A stretch of 21,362 bases of DNA, from the NCBI GenBank assembly GCA_964520975.1, contig CAZFPA010000035.1, positions 1-21,362 on the forward strand, in the 5' to 3' direction. Shown here in pieces: positions 1 through 7,168 of this stretch; position 1 is the stretch's first letter, and every line of letters begins with the position of its first letter. Position numbers and translations under genes: made by a program. Origin of the DNA: CAZFPA01 sp964520975. Lineage in GTDB: Bacteria > Bacillota > Negativicutes > Selenomonadales > Selenomonadaceae. Under the pieces are notes generated by a model that saw nothing but the letters and a program-made list of their open reading frames with translations, was not told the DNA's origin and did no database searches.

Positions 1-69
1 CATACAAAAAAAGCCAACACGAATCCCAGGCTCTGCCCAGACGGTCGGCTCATCAGCACTGTGCTCCAT
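1..69 (-). CDS. 5' end of an unidentified gene, cut by the window edge
   Basis: An ATG on the minus strand at 69 opens a frame of 23 codons that is still open at base 1. It begins MEHSADEPTVWAEPGIR and turns hydrophobic (VGFFCM) at the edge, as if entering a first membrane segment. A weak ribosome-binding site (GGAAG on the minus strand) lies about 9 bases upstream. The gene would be divergent from pfkA across a 130-bp gap, a normal arrangement. The N-terminus faintly recalls sterol-desaturase/fatty-acid-hydroxylase membrane proteins, but 23 residues cannot decide this, so no function is assigned. It could also be a chance open frame. Confidence 0.35.
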   Translation of the reverse strand, partial: MEHSADEPTVWAEPGIRVGFFCM

Positions 70-199
70 GTGGTTATCCACTTCCGTCAGTTGCACAGCG
101 TACAGTCTCAATGTAACATTGTCCTGAGATTTTGTCAAGAATGGAAAAGGATTTTTTCCTTTCGTAGAGAATAGTATAGAAGTCAGGAGGGGTTAAATT

Positions 200-1162
200 A
201 TGTTAAAAAGTATTGCAGTCATGACAAGTGGTGGAGATAGCCCGGGAATGAATGCGGCAGCAAGGGCTGTAGTTCGCACGGCGCTCTTTGAGGGTGTACG
301 CGTATGGGGTATCAATAACGGCTATCGCGGTATGCTTGATGAGGATATGTTTGAAATGGAATCCCGGAGCGTGAGCGATATCATCCAGCGCGGCGGCACA
401 TTCCTGGGAACAGCCCGCTGCCATCGTTTTGAGACGCCGGAGGGCCGTAAGCTCGGCTATGACAATCTCGTAAAACGCGGCATTGAGGGTCTGGTGGTCA
501 TCGGTGGCGATGGCAGCCTGCGCGGGGCGGCTAAGCTCAGCGAAGAGCATGGTCTGCCGATTGTCGGTCTGCCGGGGACCATCGATAACGATGTCTGGGG
601 TACAGACTATACCATCGGTTCGGATACGGCGGCCAACACGATCATCGACGCAATCAACAAGCTTCGTGATACGGCATCGGCGCATCGGCGCATCGTGGTA
701 CTTGAGGTCATGGGGCGTCAGTGCGGCTGGCTCGCAATGATTTCCGGCATTTCCGGTGGTGCGGAGTACATCCTGGTGCCGGAGGAAAAGTTTGATATCG
801 ATGAAATCTGTGCCGGCATTACCGAGGCCTATCATAATGGCAAGCGCTATGTGCTCGTGGTAGTAGCTGAGGGCGCTGGCAGCGGCATTGAGATCGGCAA
901 TCAGATTGCTGAAAAGACGGAGATCGAGACGCGTGTATCGGTGCTTGGCCATATCCAGCGCGGCGGGTCGCCTACCGTAGAGGACCGTGTAAAGGCCAGT
1001 CAGCTCGGGGAAAAGGCCGCACTGGCACTTATTTCCGGCCTTTCCAATGTGGTCTTTGGCTTCAATCAGGGCAAGGTAGTCTGCATCAATCTGCAGGATG
1101 CTGTCAACAATAAGAAAAAGCTGGATGAGGAATATGTGCGCCTGGCCAAGGTATTGGCCTAA
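200..1162 (+). CDS. pfkA: ATP-dependent 6-phosphofructokinase
   Basis: PfkA phosphorylates fructose 6-phosphate to fructose 1,6-bisphosphate with ATP, the committed step of glycolysis in the cytosol. The 320-residue length is typical of bacterial PfkA. Visible motifs are the N-terminal SGGDSPGMNA (10-19), GGDGS (102-106), the active-site loop TIDND (127-131), MGRQCGWLA (171-179) and GHIQRGGSP near 250. Glycine in GGDGS and in PGTIDND points to an ATP-dependent rather than pyrophosphate-dependent enzyme, which normally has GGDD and KTIDND. The ATG at 200 has the ribosome-binding site AGGAGGGG about 8 bases upstream. The gene is monocistronic and ends in a bidirectional terminator shared with the convergent metH; that hairpin contains a parS site. 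Confidence 0.97.
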   Translation: MLKSIAVMTSGGDSPGMNAAARAVVRTALFEGVRVWGINNGYRGMLDEDMFEMESRSVSDIIQRGGTFLGTARCHRFETPEGRKLGYDNLVKRGIEGLVVIGGDGSLRGAAKLSEEHGLPIVGLPGTIDNDVWGTDYTIGSDTAANTIIDAINKLRDTASAHRRIVVLEVMGRQCGWLAMISGISGGAEYILVPEEKFDIDEICAGITEAYHNGKRYVLVVVAEGAGSGIEIGNQIAEKTEIETRVSVLGHIQRGGSPTVEDRVKASQLGEKAALALISGLSNVVFGFNQGKVVCINLQDAVNNKKKLDEEYVRLAKVLA

Positions 1163-1187
1163 GCGGAAGATTGTATCCGGTTAAAAG

Positions 1188-1230
1188 AAAATCCCCTGGA
1201 TGTTTCACGTGAAACATTCAGGGGATTTTT
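1188..1230. terminator. Bidirectional intrinsic terminator between pfkA and metH, built around parS
   Basis: Bases 1188-1229 form a 42-base palindrome with one G-U pair (1199/1218). The outer arms are AAAATCCCCTG and CAGGGGATTTT, and the inner 16 bases are a perfect parS site. A T-run (1226-1230) follows on the plus strand, and TTTTCTTTT follows on the minus strand, so the hairpin can terminate pfkA (from the left) and metH (from the right). Termination is inferred from structure. Confidence 0.85.
1201..1216. promoter_or_regulatory. parS: parS site 1 (ParB-binding centromere)
   Basis: TGTTTCACGTGAAACA matches the 16-bp bacterial parS consensus exactly. It is one of three perfect copies in 5.2 kb around parAB. 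It occupies the apex of the pfkA/metH terminator hairpin, at the meeting point of two convergent genes. Confidence 0.93.
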
Positions 1231-1253
1231 ATCGTGTCGGGACAGGGAACCGT

Positions 1254-3626
1254 TTATTCCTGTACCATTTTCTTGGCGAGGCGTACCGCGGCCACGCCAT
1301 CGGGTGCATAGGCGTCAGCACCGGCAGCATCTGCGTATTCCTGCGTCAGTGCGGCACCGCCGACCATGACCTGGGCCGAGGAGCCGGCTTCACGCAGCTG
1401 GCGGATCACTTCGTCAATCTGGATCATCGTGGTCGTCATGAGGGCGCAGAGGCCTACGATGTCGGCTTCATTTTCAATGGCCGCGCGCACGATGGTTTCT
1501 GCGGCGACATCCTTGCCGAGGTCGATGAGCTGGAAACCACTGTTTTCGAGCAGAGCGGCTACGATGTTTTTGCCGAGGTCATGTACATCACCCTTTACGG
1601 TAGCGATGACGACAGTGCCTTCCTCCGGGGCTTTTTGGGCAGGGAACATTTCCTTGAGTTTGAGGAAGGCCGCGCGCATTGCTTCCGCGGAAAGCAATAC
1701 CTGCGGCAGAAATACCCGGCCGGCACCGAAGTCGACGCCGATTTCATTCATCGCGGCGGTAAGGGATTTTTCCGTGATTTCCTGGGTAGAGTGTCCTTCG
1801 CTGACGGCTCTTTCTACCAGGGAGGGAATCACGTCCTTTTCGCCGTCAATGACCGCGGCTTTGATGGCCGCGAGCGCGTCGAGTGTACTGACCTTGGCGG
1901 TTGCCGCCTTTTTGGGAACGCTGAGGTTGGCGTCATTCTGGCTGTAGGCACGTCCGTTTGGATCGTGGCCTAAGAGTGCCGCACTGGCCAGCAGCGTATG
2001 CTGCATCGCCTCGTCATAGGGGTTCATGATGGGGGCGTCGAGGCCGGCAGCCAGGCACATGGCGAAGAAAGTGCTGTTGATGAGCGGACGGTTGGGCAGG
2101 CCATAGGAAATATTGCTGAGGCCCATGGTGGCCGGATAACCGAATCTTTCCCGATAGAGCTGCAGCGTGCGCAGGGTTTCTGCACAGGCCTGGGCATCGG
2201 CAGCAACGGTCATTACGAGGCCGTCAAGCAGGAAATCTCCAGGCTGCAGGCCGGCTGTCCGGGCCGCCTCCAGGATACCGGCAATTGCCGCACAGCGCTC
2301 CTCTGCTGTCTGGGGAACACCCTTTTCGGTAATGGGCAGACAAAGGATAGCCGCCCCGTATTTCCGGGCCAGGGGCAGGAAGGAGGCAAGGCGCTCCGCC
2401 TCGAAGCTTACGGAATTGATGAGGGCCCGGCCCGGATAGGCACGCAGGCCGGCCTCCAGTGAAGCGGCATCGCTGGTGTCAATGGCGAGCGGGGCATCAG
2501 TGAGCTGGGCAATCTCCGTTATGGCCTGCTTCATGGCAGCGGTCTGATCGATGCCGCCAACCCCCATATTCACATCCAGCAGGTGAGCACCGGCCTTTAC
2601 CTGGTCAATGGCCTCCTTTTTTACGGAGAGAAAGGAACCTTCCCGCAGCTCTGCGGCCAGCTTTTTTCGTCCGGTCGGATTGATGCGCTCGCCGATGAGT
2701 ACGGTGGGCAGTTCCTTATCGATGCAGATGGTCTTGCTGCGGCTGGTAAGGCGCAGGCGGCGGGGGAGCGGCGCACGGACGGGCTCCGCACATTCCCGGG
2801 CCGCGGCAGCGATGGCGGCAATATGGGCCGGGGTTGTTCCGCAGCAGCCGCCAATGTAGGTTGCACCAGCAGCAATGAGGCGTGGGGCCCATTGCCCAAA
2901 ATCGGCCGGAGACATAGGGAATACGGTGCGGCCGTTTTCCAGGTGAGGCATGCCGGCATTTGGCTGTACGCTGATCGGCTTATCGGTATTTTCCGCCAGG
3001 ATCTTTACGAGCGGAACGAGCTGTTCCGGGCCAAGGGAGCAATTGATGCCGATGATGTCCGCGCCCAGGGCGTCCAGGGTGATAGCGGCTGTCTGCGGGT
3101 CGGTACCGGTGACGGTGCGGCCATCTTCACTGTAGGAAAGCTGGCAGATCACAGGCAGTGTGCAGGCTTCCCTGGTTGCCAGCAGCGCAGCACGCATTTC
3201 CTGGATATCAATGGAGGTTTCAATGATGATGTAGTCAGCACCGGCCGCAGCGAGTGCCTGTGCCTGCTCGTAATACGCATCGTAGGCATCCTCAAAGTCC
3301 AGGTCGCCCAGCGGCTTTATGAAGCGTCCGGTGGGGCCCATGGAGCCGGCAATCTTTGCCCGGTTGCCGACGGCCTCACGTACGCGGGCTACGGCAGCCA
3401 TATTGATTTCCCTTACGCGGTCCTGCAGTCCGTAATGTACGAGCTTCAGGCGGCTGGCGCCAAAGGTATTTGTCTCGATGATGGTCGAGCCAGCCTCTGC
3501 ATAGGCGGCATGTACCTGCCGGATCATTTCCGGGCGCTCAACGTTCACAAGCTCCGGACACTCCCCGGGCAGCAGCCCGGCATTTTGGAGCATCGTGCCA
3601 ATGGCACCGTCAAATATATGAATCAT
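1254..3626 (-). CDS. metH: Cobalamin-dependent methionine synthase, short form without the activation domain
   Basis: The enzyme transfers a methyl group from 5-methyltetrahydrofolate through cobalamin to homocysteine. The protein has 790 residues, against about 1,230 for E. coli MetH. Domains in order are: homocysteine methyltransferase barrel (about 1-290; zinc ligands Cys196 in GINCSLG and Cys261-Cys262 in GGCCGTTP); pterin-binding barrel (about 305-560, IGERINPTGR at 311-320); B12 cap (about 585-660); and cobalamin-binding domain (about 668-790) with DVHDLG, His682 being the expected cobalt ligand. The C-terminal S-adenosylmethionine reactivation domain is absent and is supplied by the gene just upstream. 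The start is set at the ATG at 3626, with AAGGAG 8 bases upstream; a longer frame with 15 more codons has no such site. No B12 or SAM riboswitch was recognised ahead of it. Confidence 0.96.
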   Translation of the reverse strand: MIHIFDGAIGTMLQNAGLLPGECPELVNVERPEMIRQVHAAYAEAGSTIIETNTFGASRLKLVHYGLQDRVREINMAAVARVREAVGNRAKIAGSMGPTGRFIKPLGDLDFEDAYDAYYEQAQALAAAGADYIIIETSIDIQEMRAALLATREACTLPVICQLSYSEDGRTVTGTDPQTAAITLDALGADIIGINCSLGPEQLVPLVKILAENTDKPISVQPNAGMPHLENGRTVFPMSPADFGQWAPRLIAAGATYIGGCCGTTPAHIAAIAAAARECAEPVRAPLPRRLRLTSRSKTICIDKELPTVLIGERINPTGRKKLAAELREGSFLSVKKEAIDQVKAGAHLLDVNMGVGGIDQTAAMKQAITEIAQLTDAPLAIDTSDAASLEAGLRAYPGRALINSVSFEAERLASFLPLARKYGAAILCLPITEKGVPQTAEERCAAIAGILEAARTAGLQPGDFLLDGLVMTVAADAQACAETLRTLQLYRERFGYPATMGLSNISYGLPNRPLINSTFFAMCLAAGLDAPIMNPYDEAMQHTLLASAALLGHDPNGRAYSQNDANLSVPKKAATAKVSTLDALAAIKAAVIDGEKDVIPSLVERAVSEGHSTQEITEKSLTAAMNEIGVDFGAGRVFLPQVLLSAEAMRAAFLKLKEMFPAQKAPEEGTVVIATVKGDVHDLGKNIVAALLENSGFQLIDLGKDVAAETIVRAAIENEADIVGLCALMTTTMIQIDEVIRQLREAGSSAQVMVGGAALTQEYADAAGADAYAPDGVAAVRLAKKMVQE

Positions 3627-3674
3627 AGGAAAATCTCCTTTGTCTGTAGTTTGGCAAAAAACCTGGAACAATGG

Positions 3675-3726
3675 CCTTGCAATCTATATTAAATAAGTAT
3701 ACTTAAGAAACAGGATTCCTGCAAGG
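3675..3726. repeat. Inverted repeat in the gap between the activation-domain gene and metH
   Basis: CCTTGCA (3675-3681) and TGCAAGG (3720-3726) are perfect inverted arms around a 38-base AT-rich loop. The loop contains the palindrome AAGTATACTT. There is no T-run on the minus strand, so this is not an obvious terminator. It may be an RNA-processing or regulatory element within the operon, or chance. Confidence 0.35.
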
Positions 3727-3729
3727 TCC

Positions 3730-4401
3730 TCATTTTTTGCGGGAGGGGCAGTCAAGCTGGTCGCAGGCGGCGCAGCCATTGGGAGAATGGTGACGGGGGC
3801 TGGCCCCGGTTTCCCTGACCAGGCCGATGATGGCCGTAATGGATTTTCGGGGGAAGAGCATGAGTGATTCCGTGAGGGAAATGCCGATGCTGTCGCCGTG
3901 GCTCAACCGCAGCAGCTCCGGCTGTTGTGTCATGCTCCAGTCTCCATAGCCGGGGCTGAAGCGCCAGCGCATGGTATAGCCCTGAGCCGCAGCCTTGGGA
4001 TGGATGGCCTTTTCCATCGCGTCGGCAATCTGTTCGACAGCCGTGGTCGCAGCGGCATCGAGCAGGACCGAGTAAGCGTAATTCCCTTCGGAAAAATGGC
4101 GTGTCACGGCGGTTTCAATTTCTTCGCCTACCGTTGCTGCCATTAAGATGACCCGATCTGCGCCGGCTAAATGCTGTCCGATTTTGTTTCCTTCTATTAT
4201 AAATGGCTCGGGTGCCAGGACGGTTTGTGTTTTGGCATCATAGCCATAGCTTTCCCAGATTCCCTGCGGGTGGGCGAGCAGCCGGGCCTCTTCACAGGCA
4301 GCTTCGATTTGGTGTTCATCGAAAGCCGCGGTCTGCAGGCCGGCATAGCGGCGGGTTTCTTTGGTATCGATAGAAAGCAAGGGCACATTGTAGATAGGCA
4401 T
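3730..4401 (-). CDS. Methionine synthase reactivation-domain protein (stand-alone MetH activation module)
   Basis: This 223-residue protein corresponds to the C-terminal activation domain of full-length MetH. That domain binds S-adenosylmethionine and reductively remethylates inactive cob(II)alamin. The signature is clear near residues 145-190: RWRFSPGYGDWSM, then GISLTESLMLFPRKSITAIIG. The C-terminus carries cysteines (GCAACDQLDCPSRKK) of unknown role, possibly metal-binding. It lies 103 bp upstream of metH on the same strand, so the two probably form one transcription unit and the proteins assemble in trans, as in organisms such as Thermotoga that have a split MetH. The ATG at 4401 has a purine-rich AGGGGG about 8 bases upstream. 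A parS site lies 30 bp upstream of the start. Confidence 0.9.
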   Translation of the reverse strand: MPIYNVPLLSIDTKETRRYAGLQTAAFDEHQIEAACEEARLLAHPQGIWESYGYDAKTQTVLAPEPFIIEGNKIGQHLAGADRVILMAATVGEEIETAVTRHFSEGNYAYSVLLDAAATTAVEQIADAMEKAIHPKAAAQGYTMRWRFSPGYGDWSMTQQPELLRLSHGDSIGISLTESLMLFPRKSITAIIGLVRETGASPRHHSPNGCAACDQLDCPSRKK

Positions 4402-4419
4402 GAAAAGCCCCCTTTTTTT

Positions 4420-4460
4420 ACTGAAACCGATGTTTCACGTGAAACAATCATCATTTCAGT
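4420..4460. repeat. Inverted repeat flanking parS site 2
   Basis: ACTGAAA (4420-4426) and TTTCAGT (4454-4460) are perfect 7-bp arms placed around the parS palindrome, with unpaired bases between the arms and the core. There is no T-run on either side, so unlike the other two parS surroundings this is not a terminator. Confidence 0.5.
4431..4446. promoter_or_regulatory. parS: parS site 2 (ParB-binding centromere)
   Basis: This is a perfect TGTTTCACGTGAAACA in the divergent intergenic region between the metH operon and parA, about 210 bp upstream of the parA start. ParB bound here could affect transcription of either unit; that is inference. Confidence 0.93.
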
Positions 4461-4462
4461 GG

Positions 4463-4478
4463 AATATTGTAATATTGT
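4463..4478. repeat. Tandem 8-bp repeat in the metH-parA divergent region
   Basis: AATATTGT is present twice with no gap. Read on the minus strand it gives two overlapping TACAAT hexamers, which could serve as -10 elements for the metH operon, but no good -35 element lies at the right distance. The surrounding 4402-4653 region is AT-rich and otherwise holds only parS site 2. Confidence 0.4.
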
Positions 4479-4653
4479 ATACCTATTTTAACATAAGATT
4501 CTTCCTTATATAGTGCTTTTTGTTACTATTTTAGAATTTTTTGCAGGAAATTAAAATAAAGCTGTGGAATGATATATAGATTGATTTAACGTCACAGCGG
4601 GAAACTATGTATTTGCTGCTTTTGACAAGCTATAGAAAGACGGTGAACATACA

Positions 4654-5412
4654 GTGGCAAAGATTATTGCAATTGCCAATCAAAAGGGCGGGGTTGGAAA
4701 GACGACAACCTCTGTAAGCCTGAGTGCGGCGCTGGCTGCTCTCGGCAAACGGGTATTGCTGATCGATTCCGATCCGCAGGGAAATGCTACGAGTGGGTTT
4801 GGCATCGATAAGGGCGCCCTGGAAAAAACAATCTACCAGGTGCTGATCGACAACATCCCTGTAGCTGAGGCGCTGCAGAAAACAGAGTACGGACTGGATC
4901 TGCTGCCGGCGAAGATTGAACTGGCTGGCGCCGAGGTCGAGCTCGTGGGCGCGATTGCGCGGGAAACGCGCCTGAAGAAGGCGCTGGCAGCCGTGCGGGA
5001 CAGCTATGATTATATTCTGATCGACTGCCCGCCGTCGTTGGGGCTGCTGACGCTGAATTCCCTTACAGCTGCCGATACGATCCTCATGCCGCTGCAGTGT
5101 GAATTCTACGCCCTTGAGGGGCTCTCACAGCTCATGCAGACCGTTGAGCTTGTACAGAACAACCTGAATCCTGCGCTTGGCATTGAAGGTGTGCTGCTTA
5201 CGATGTTTGATTCCCGTACCAAGCTTTCGGAGCAGGTCGTGAATGAGGTGCGGGGACATTTCGGCGATGTTGTCTATCAGACGATGATACCGCGAACGGT
5301 GCGTTTGAGTGAGGCACCTTCCTACGGACAGCCTATCTTTGCGTATGATCCGCGTTCAAAGGGTGCGGAGGCCTATATGGAACTTGCAAAAGAGGTGATT
5401 GCCCATGAGTAA
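4654..5412 (+). CDS. parA: Chromosome-partitioning ATPase ParA/Soj
   Basis: ParA is a DNA-binding Walker-type ATPase that, with ParB bound to parS, segregates the origin region and in several bacteria also regulates DnaA. The 252 residues are typical of chromosomal Soj. The deviant Walker A motif KGGVGKTT spans 11-18, with the signature lysine at its start, followed by LLIDSDPQGNATSG and the later IDCPPSLG. The start is GTG at 4654, preceded by only a weak ribosome-binding site (GGTGA, about 7 bases upstream). The stop overlaps the parB start by 8 bases, indicating translational coupling. The usual upstream neighbour in many Firmicutes, rsmG/gidB, is not here; the metH operon lies there divergently. 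Confidence 0.96.
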   Translation: MAKIIAIANQKGGVGKTTTSVSLSAALAALGKRVLLIDSDPQGNATSGFGIDKGALEKTIYQVLIDNIPVAEALQKTEYGLDLLPAKIELAGAEVELVGAIARETRLKKALAAVRDSYDYILIDCPPSLGLLTLNSLTAADTILMPLQCEFYALEGLSQLMQTVELVQNNLNPALGIEGVLLTMFDSRTKLSEQVVNEVRGHFGDVVYQTMIPRTVRLSEAPSYGQPIFAYDPRSKGAEAYMELAKEVIAHE

Positions 5413-6355
5413 GCCATCCCGTGGTGGTCTGGGCAAGGGCCTGGGAGCATTGCTGCCGGCAGCGCAGGGAACTGCGGCCAGGGATAAGGTGCATGAGCTC
5501 GATATCAGTGCCATTCAGGCCAATCGCTACCAGCCGCGTTCGGATTTCCAGGAAGAAGCCCTTGAGGACCTGAAGGAATCGATTCAGCAGTATGGTGTGC
5601 TGCAGCCGGTGCTCGTGCGCCATCTGCCGTCCGGCGGCTATGAGCTCATTGCGGGCGAACGTCGCTTCCGGGCCGCCAAGCTCGCCGGACTCAAGACCGT
5701 TCCGGCAATCCTGCGGGAATACTCCGATATGGAGATTTCGGAGATTGCGCTGATTGAAAATCTGCAGCGTGAAAACCTGAACCCCGTGGAAGAAGCGCGG
5801 GCCTACGATCGCCTGCTGGCGGATTACGGCCTTACGCAGGAGCTGCTTTCACGCAAGGTGGGACGCAGCCGTTCCCACATCGCGAATTTTCTGCGGCTGT
5901 TGAAGCTGCCGCAGCGCATACAGGAGTATTTGACGGAGGGTTCCCTTACCATGGGACAGGCGAAGCCGCTGCTGTCGCTTGAGGCGGAAGAGCTGCAGCT
6001 GGAGGCTGCAGAGCATATCATGGCGGAGGAGCTGTCGGCCCGGCAGACCGAGGCCCTGGTCAAGCGTCTGCTGCGCAACCCGCAGTATTTTTCCGAGCAG
6101 GAGGCAGCTGAGGAAAAGCAGGCACAGGAACGTGAGGTCTTCGTTGTTGAAGCCGAGGATCGCTTGAAGATGCTGCTGGGTACGCAGGTACGCATTCGTC
6201 CGGGAAAAACCCGCAGTAAGATTGAAATTGAATTCCAGTCCTCGGAGGATCTGGATCGTATCATCGAAGTGCTTACAGAAAAGCGCCAGCAGGATATTGA
6301 GAAGCGCAAATCCATGCTGCGGAAGGTGTCTACAACGAATACGTTTTCTGTATAG
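5405..6355 (+). CDS. parB: Chromosome-partitioning protein ParB/Spo0J
   Basis: ParB is the CTP-dependent DNA clamp that loads at parS, spreads and recruits SMC. The 316 residues show the usual layout: a short ParA-interacting N-terminus (GGLGKGLGALLP, 6-17); the ParB/sulfiredoxin-like CTPase domain (about 30-120) with GERRFRA at 84-90 and ENLQREN at 118-124; the parS-reading helix-turn-helix region (about 143-200); and a C-terminal dimerisation domain (about 255-316). The ATG at 5405 is chosen over an in-frame TTG two codons earlier because AGAGGTG lies 7-8 bases upstream. The gene overlaps parA and ends 7 bp before a terminator hairpin that contains parS site 3. Confidence 0.96.
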   Translation: MSKPSRGGLGKGLGALLPAAQGTAARDKVHELDISAIQANRYQPRSDFQEEALEDLKESIQQYGVLQPVLVRHLPSGGYELIAGERRFRAAKLAGLKTVPAILREYSDMEISEIALIENLQRENLNPVEEARAYDRLLADYGLTQELLSRKVGRSRSHIANFLRLLKLPQRIQEYLTEGSLTMGQAKPLLSLEAEELQLEAAEHIMAEELSARQTEALVKRLLRNPQYFSEQEAAEEKQAQEREVFVVEAEDRLKMLLGTQVRIRPGKTRSKIEIEFQSSEDLDRIIEVLTEKRQQDIEKRKSMLRKVSTTNTFSV

Positions 6356-6362
6356 ACTTTCG

Positions 6363-6403
6363 TTTGCAGAATGTTTCACGTGAAACATTCTGCAAAATTT
6401 TTC
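6363..6403 (+). terminator. Intrinsic terminator of parAB, built around parS
   Basis: Bases 6363-6396 are a perfect 34-base palindrome: arms TTTGCAGAA and TTCTGCAAA enclose the 16-bp parS. A run of five T (6398-6402) follows. It begins 7 bp after the parB stop and precedes the next promoter, as expected for the terminator of the parAB transcript. Confidence 0.85.
6372..6387. promoter_or_regulatory. parS: parS site 3 (ParB-binding centromere)
   Basis: This is the third perfect TGTTTCACGTGAAACA copy, 17 bp past the parB stop codon. It forms the tip of the parAB terminator hairpin. Confidence 0.93.
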
Positions 6404-6431
6404 TGGTGGGGCTTTTTTCAACGGAAATTTG

Positions 6432-6440
6432 TGATACAAT
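6432..6440 (+). promoter_or_regulatory. Extended -10 promoter for the DUF554 gene
   Basis: TGATACAAT is an extended -10 element (TG, one base, TACAAT with 5 of 6 consensus bases) about 27 bp before the DUF554 start. No good -35 is visible, which extended -10 promoters tolerate. Confidence 0.55.
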
Positions 6441-6467
6441 ATTTCTGCGGCTGAATGGAGAGATGCT

Positions 6468-7148
6468 ATGAAAGGTACGTTAGTGAATGTTGCAGCAATT
6501 TTGGCAGGAGCGGGGCTTGGACTCATTCTGCGACTGGGAATATCGGAGAGCTGCAAGCGGACCATTCTGCAGGCAATGGGGCTGGCGGTGCTGTTCATCG
6601 GCATCAGGATGAGCCTGGCCAGTCAGAACAGCATCATCATCGTGCTGAGCCTGGCAGTCGGTGCTGTGCTGGGGGAAATGGCCCGCCTGGAGGAGCGGCT
6701 GGATGCTTTTGGTATCTGGCTCACGGAACTGGTCGGCGATCGGTTCGGTGATATCGGCAAGGGCTTTGTGACGGCGTCCCTCGTCTATTGCATCGGTGCG
6801 ATGGCGATTGTGGGCAGCCTGCAGGAGGGCCTTACGGGAGACGCTTCCATCATCTATGCCAAGGCGCTGATCGATGGAACGGTATCGGTCATCTTTACCG
6901 CCTCAATGGGAATCGGTGTGATGCTGGCGGCTGTTCCGGTGCTGTTCTACCAGGGAGCGATTACCCTGGCCGCCGGTTCGCTGCAGACCCTGATAACCGA
7001 TCCGATGCTGGCGGAGGTCAGCGGTGTCGGTGGGGTGCTCATCATAGCGATTTCCCTCAACATGCTGAAGCTCACGAAAATCAAACTGGCAAATCTTTTG
7101 CCTGGTCTGCCGCTGGCCGTTTTGCTGGTATGGCTGGGCTGGTTTTAA
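6468..7148 (+). CDS. DUF554 family membrane protein (YdfK/YqgA-like)
   Basis: A 226-residue, very hydrophobic protein with about six to seven predicted membrane segments and no soluble domain. It matches the DUF554 family: N-terminal KGTLVNVAAILAGAGLGL, central GFVTASLVYCIGAMAIVGS (about 104-122), and C-terminal GGVLIIAISLNMLKL. Family function is not established; an inner-membrane channel or transporter role has been suggested only from topology. The ATG at 6468 has GGAGAGA about 6 bases upstream. It lies after the parAB terminator with its own extended -10 promoter and is 20 bp ahead of the DUF4446 gene, so the two are probably co-transcribed. Confidence 0.88.
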   Translation: MKGTLVNVAAILAGAGLGLILRLGISESCKRTILQAMGLAVLFIGIRMSLASQNSIIIVLSLAVGAVLGEMARLEERLDAFGIWLTELVGDRFGDIGKGFVTASLVYCIGAMAIVGSLQEGLTGDASIIYAKALIDGTVSVIFTASMGIGVMLAAVPVLFYQGAITLAAGSLQTLITDPMLAEVSGVGGVLIIAISLNMLKLTKIKLANLLPGLPLAVLLVWLGWF

Positions 7149-7168
7149 AAAGGAGAAATGAAAACGCA

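Noticed and set aside
74..82. TTATCCACT resembles a DnaA box (8 of 9)
   Set aside because: It is a single isolated match without clustering or an AT-rich unwinding element, so it is not evidence for oriC in this window.
2583..3692. A 369-codon open frame on the plus strand opposite metH
   Set aside because: It is antisense to an unmistakable metH, has no recognisable domain or start signal, and shows biased composition typical of shadow frames.
4622..4650. TTGACA at 4622-4627 as a parA promoter
   Set aside because: The only hexamer at 17-bp spacing (near 4645-4650) abuts the GTG start and does not resemble TATAAT, so this cannot be the main promoter of a leadered mRNA.
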